Assembly: GCF_029633865.1 (NCBI RefSeq)
Contig: NC_079211.1
Span: 8,110,415 to 8,174,414, forward strand
Source: Lampris incognitus
Lineage: Eukaryota > Chordata > Actinopteri > Lampriformes > Lampridae
Length of the DNA stretch: 64,000 bases
Reading direction: 5' to 3'
A model generated the notes under the pieces. It was not told where the DNA came from and made no database searches. It saw only the letters and a list, made by a program, of their open reading frames with translations. Position 1 is the first letter of the stretch. Each line of letters starts with the position of its first letter. The position numbers and the translations under genes are program-made. Shown here piece by piece: positions 63,500 to 64,000 of the stretch.

Positions 63500-64000
63500 A
63501 GGAGCTCTGAAGAAGGGCGTGGCTTGATAAAGGGCGACGGGTCCTTCGGACGTTGCTCCCTTTGTACGCACAAATTAATTACCTTCAATGGAAAACGCGC
63601 GACGAGCGCGTTCGAAACCGAACGTGACGCCGTCGTGGCGCGCATTCGCGACGACGCACTCGGTTGTTTTTTTCGCGCGTTCTCAGCCGCAACGCGTGAC
63701 TCGGAACTCACGCAGGATTTGCACGTGTGTCTCACGCCCACCTCCGCTAAATACAGTGCAGACAGCGGGGGTCTGGCGCCGTGCAGTGCCAAGATTCTGC
63801 CCGTTTTCCCTTCCAACTAACGAGCACGTTTCACCGATTAACACACCTCCAGCCAATGAGGATGGACTAATCCCCCCGGCGTTGTGATTGGCTGGCTGGA
63901 AAACCTGCACGCACTCCATGGCAGACGGCTGCCCATGTGTTCAATAGCGTTTTGGGGAACATTTTTTTGGGGGGGGGGACGGGGGGGGGGTTATATGAAC
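63500..64000. other. CpG-dense unique sequence
   Basis: 63590-63680 is very dense in CG (GCGCGACGAGCGCGTTCG, GGCGCGCATTCGCGACG). Two overlapping plus-strand frames of about 98 codons cover it, but neither shows a recognisable domain. It could be a CpG-island-like promoter or a transposon relic. Two poly-G runs close the window. Confidence 0.35.

Overview
The window reads as teleost fish genomic DNA, euchromatic but gene-poor. The evidence is its repeat content: Rex1-, Rex3-, L1-Tx1-, RTE- and L2-like LINE fragments, a Tc1-type transposon, several tRNA-derived SINE families with B boxes, many short hAT-like elements with 8-bp duplications, and abundant CA/GA microsatellites. No intact host protein gene is visible. 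Long open frames are few and almost all come from stop-free tandem repeats.

Layout. 1-24 kb: mostly unique sequence with scattered SINEs. Several unique blocks have the texture of conserved non-coding DNA near a developmental gene (about 2.7-3.0, 4.46-4.78, 7.83-8.4, 14.28-14.86, 15.66-17.56, 22.2-22.6 and 28.5-29.1 kb); this is an impression, not a measurement. A SINE at 0.3-1.68 kb is split by a 949-bp element that duplicated TA. 24.2-25.75 kb: a GA-rich array. 26.3-27.4 kb: a 54-bp tandem array that forms the front end of a dispersed repeat. 32.6-34.3 kb: a complete Tc1-like element with two small reading-frame lesions. 35-36, 42-46 and 47.6-51 kb: decayed LINEs. 38.9-41.4 kb: a cluster of short inverted-repeat transposons. 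53.4-56 kb: Rex3 and Rex1 fragments beside a chimeric pseudogene joining NAB1-like and ZNF512/ZNF512B-like sequence. 56.6-58.4 kb: a hAT remnant with a BED-finger exon. 58.4-58.76 and 62.8-63.4 kb, with a related set at 12.9-13.47 kb: a very small LTR retroelement family.

The most notable system is that last one. Its copies are about 355-380 bp, with 135-bp direct LTRs that start TG and end CA, a primer-binding site matching the 3' end of tRNA-Leu, a polypurine tract and no coding capacity. The LTR itself contains a tRNA-like segment with recognisable A and B boxes. It is thus a TRIM-like element whose LTR appears to carry an RNA polymerase III promoter. Second is the 54-bp array, whose units carry a YY1-type motif (AAGATGGCGGC) and which stands upstream of a repeat body found three times in the window.

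No operons, CRISPR arrays or prokaryotic features are present. The genes here are transposon genes or pseudogenes. Coordinates of repeat edges are read by eye and may be off by a few bases.
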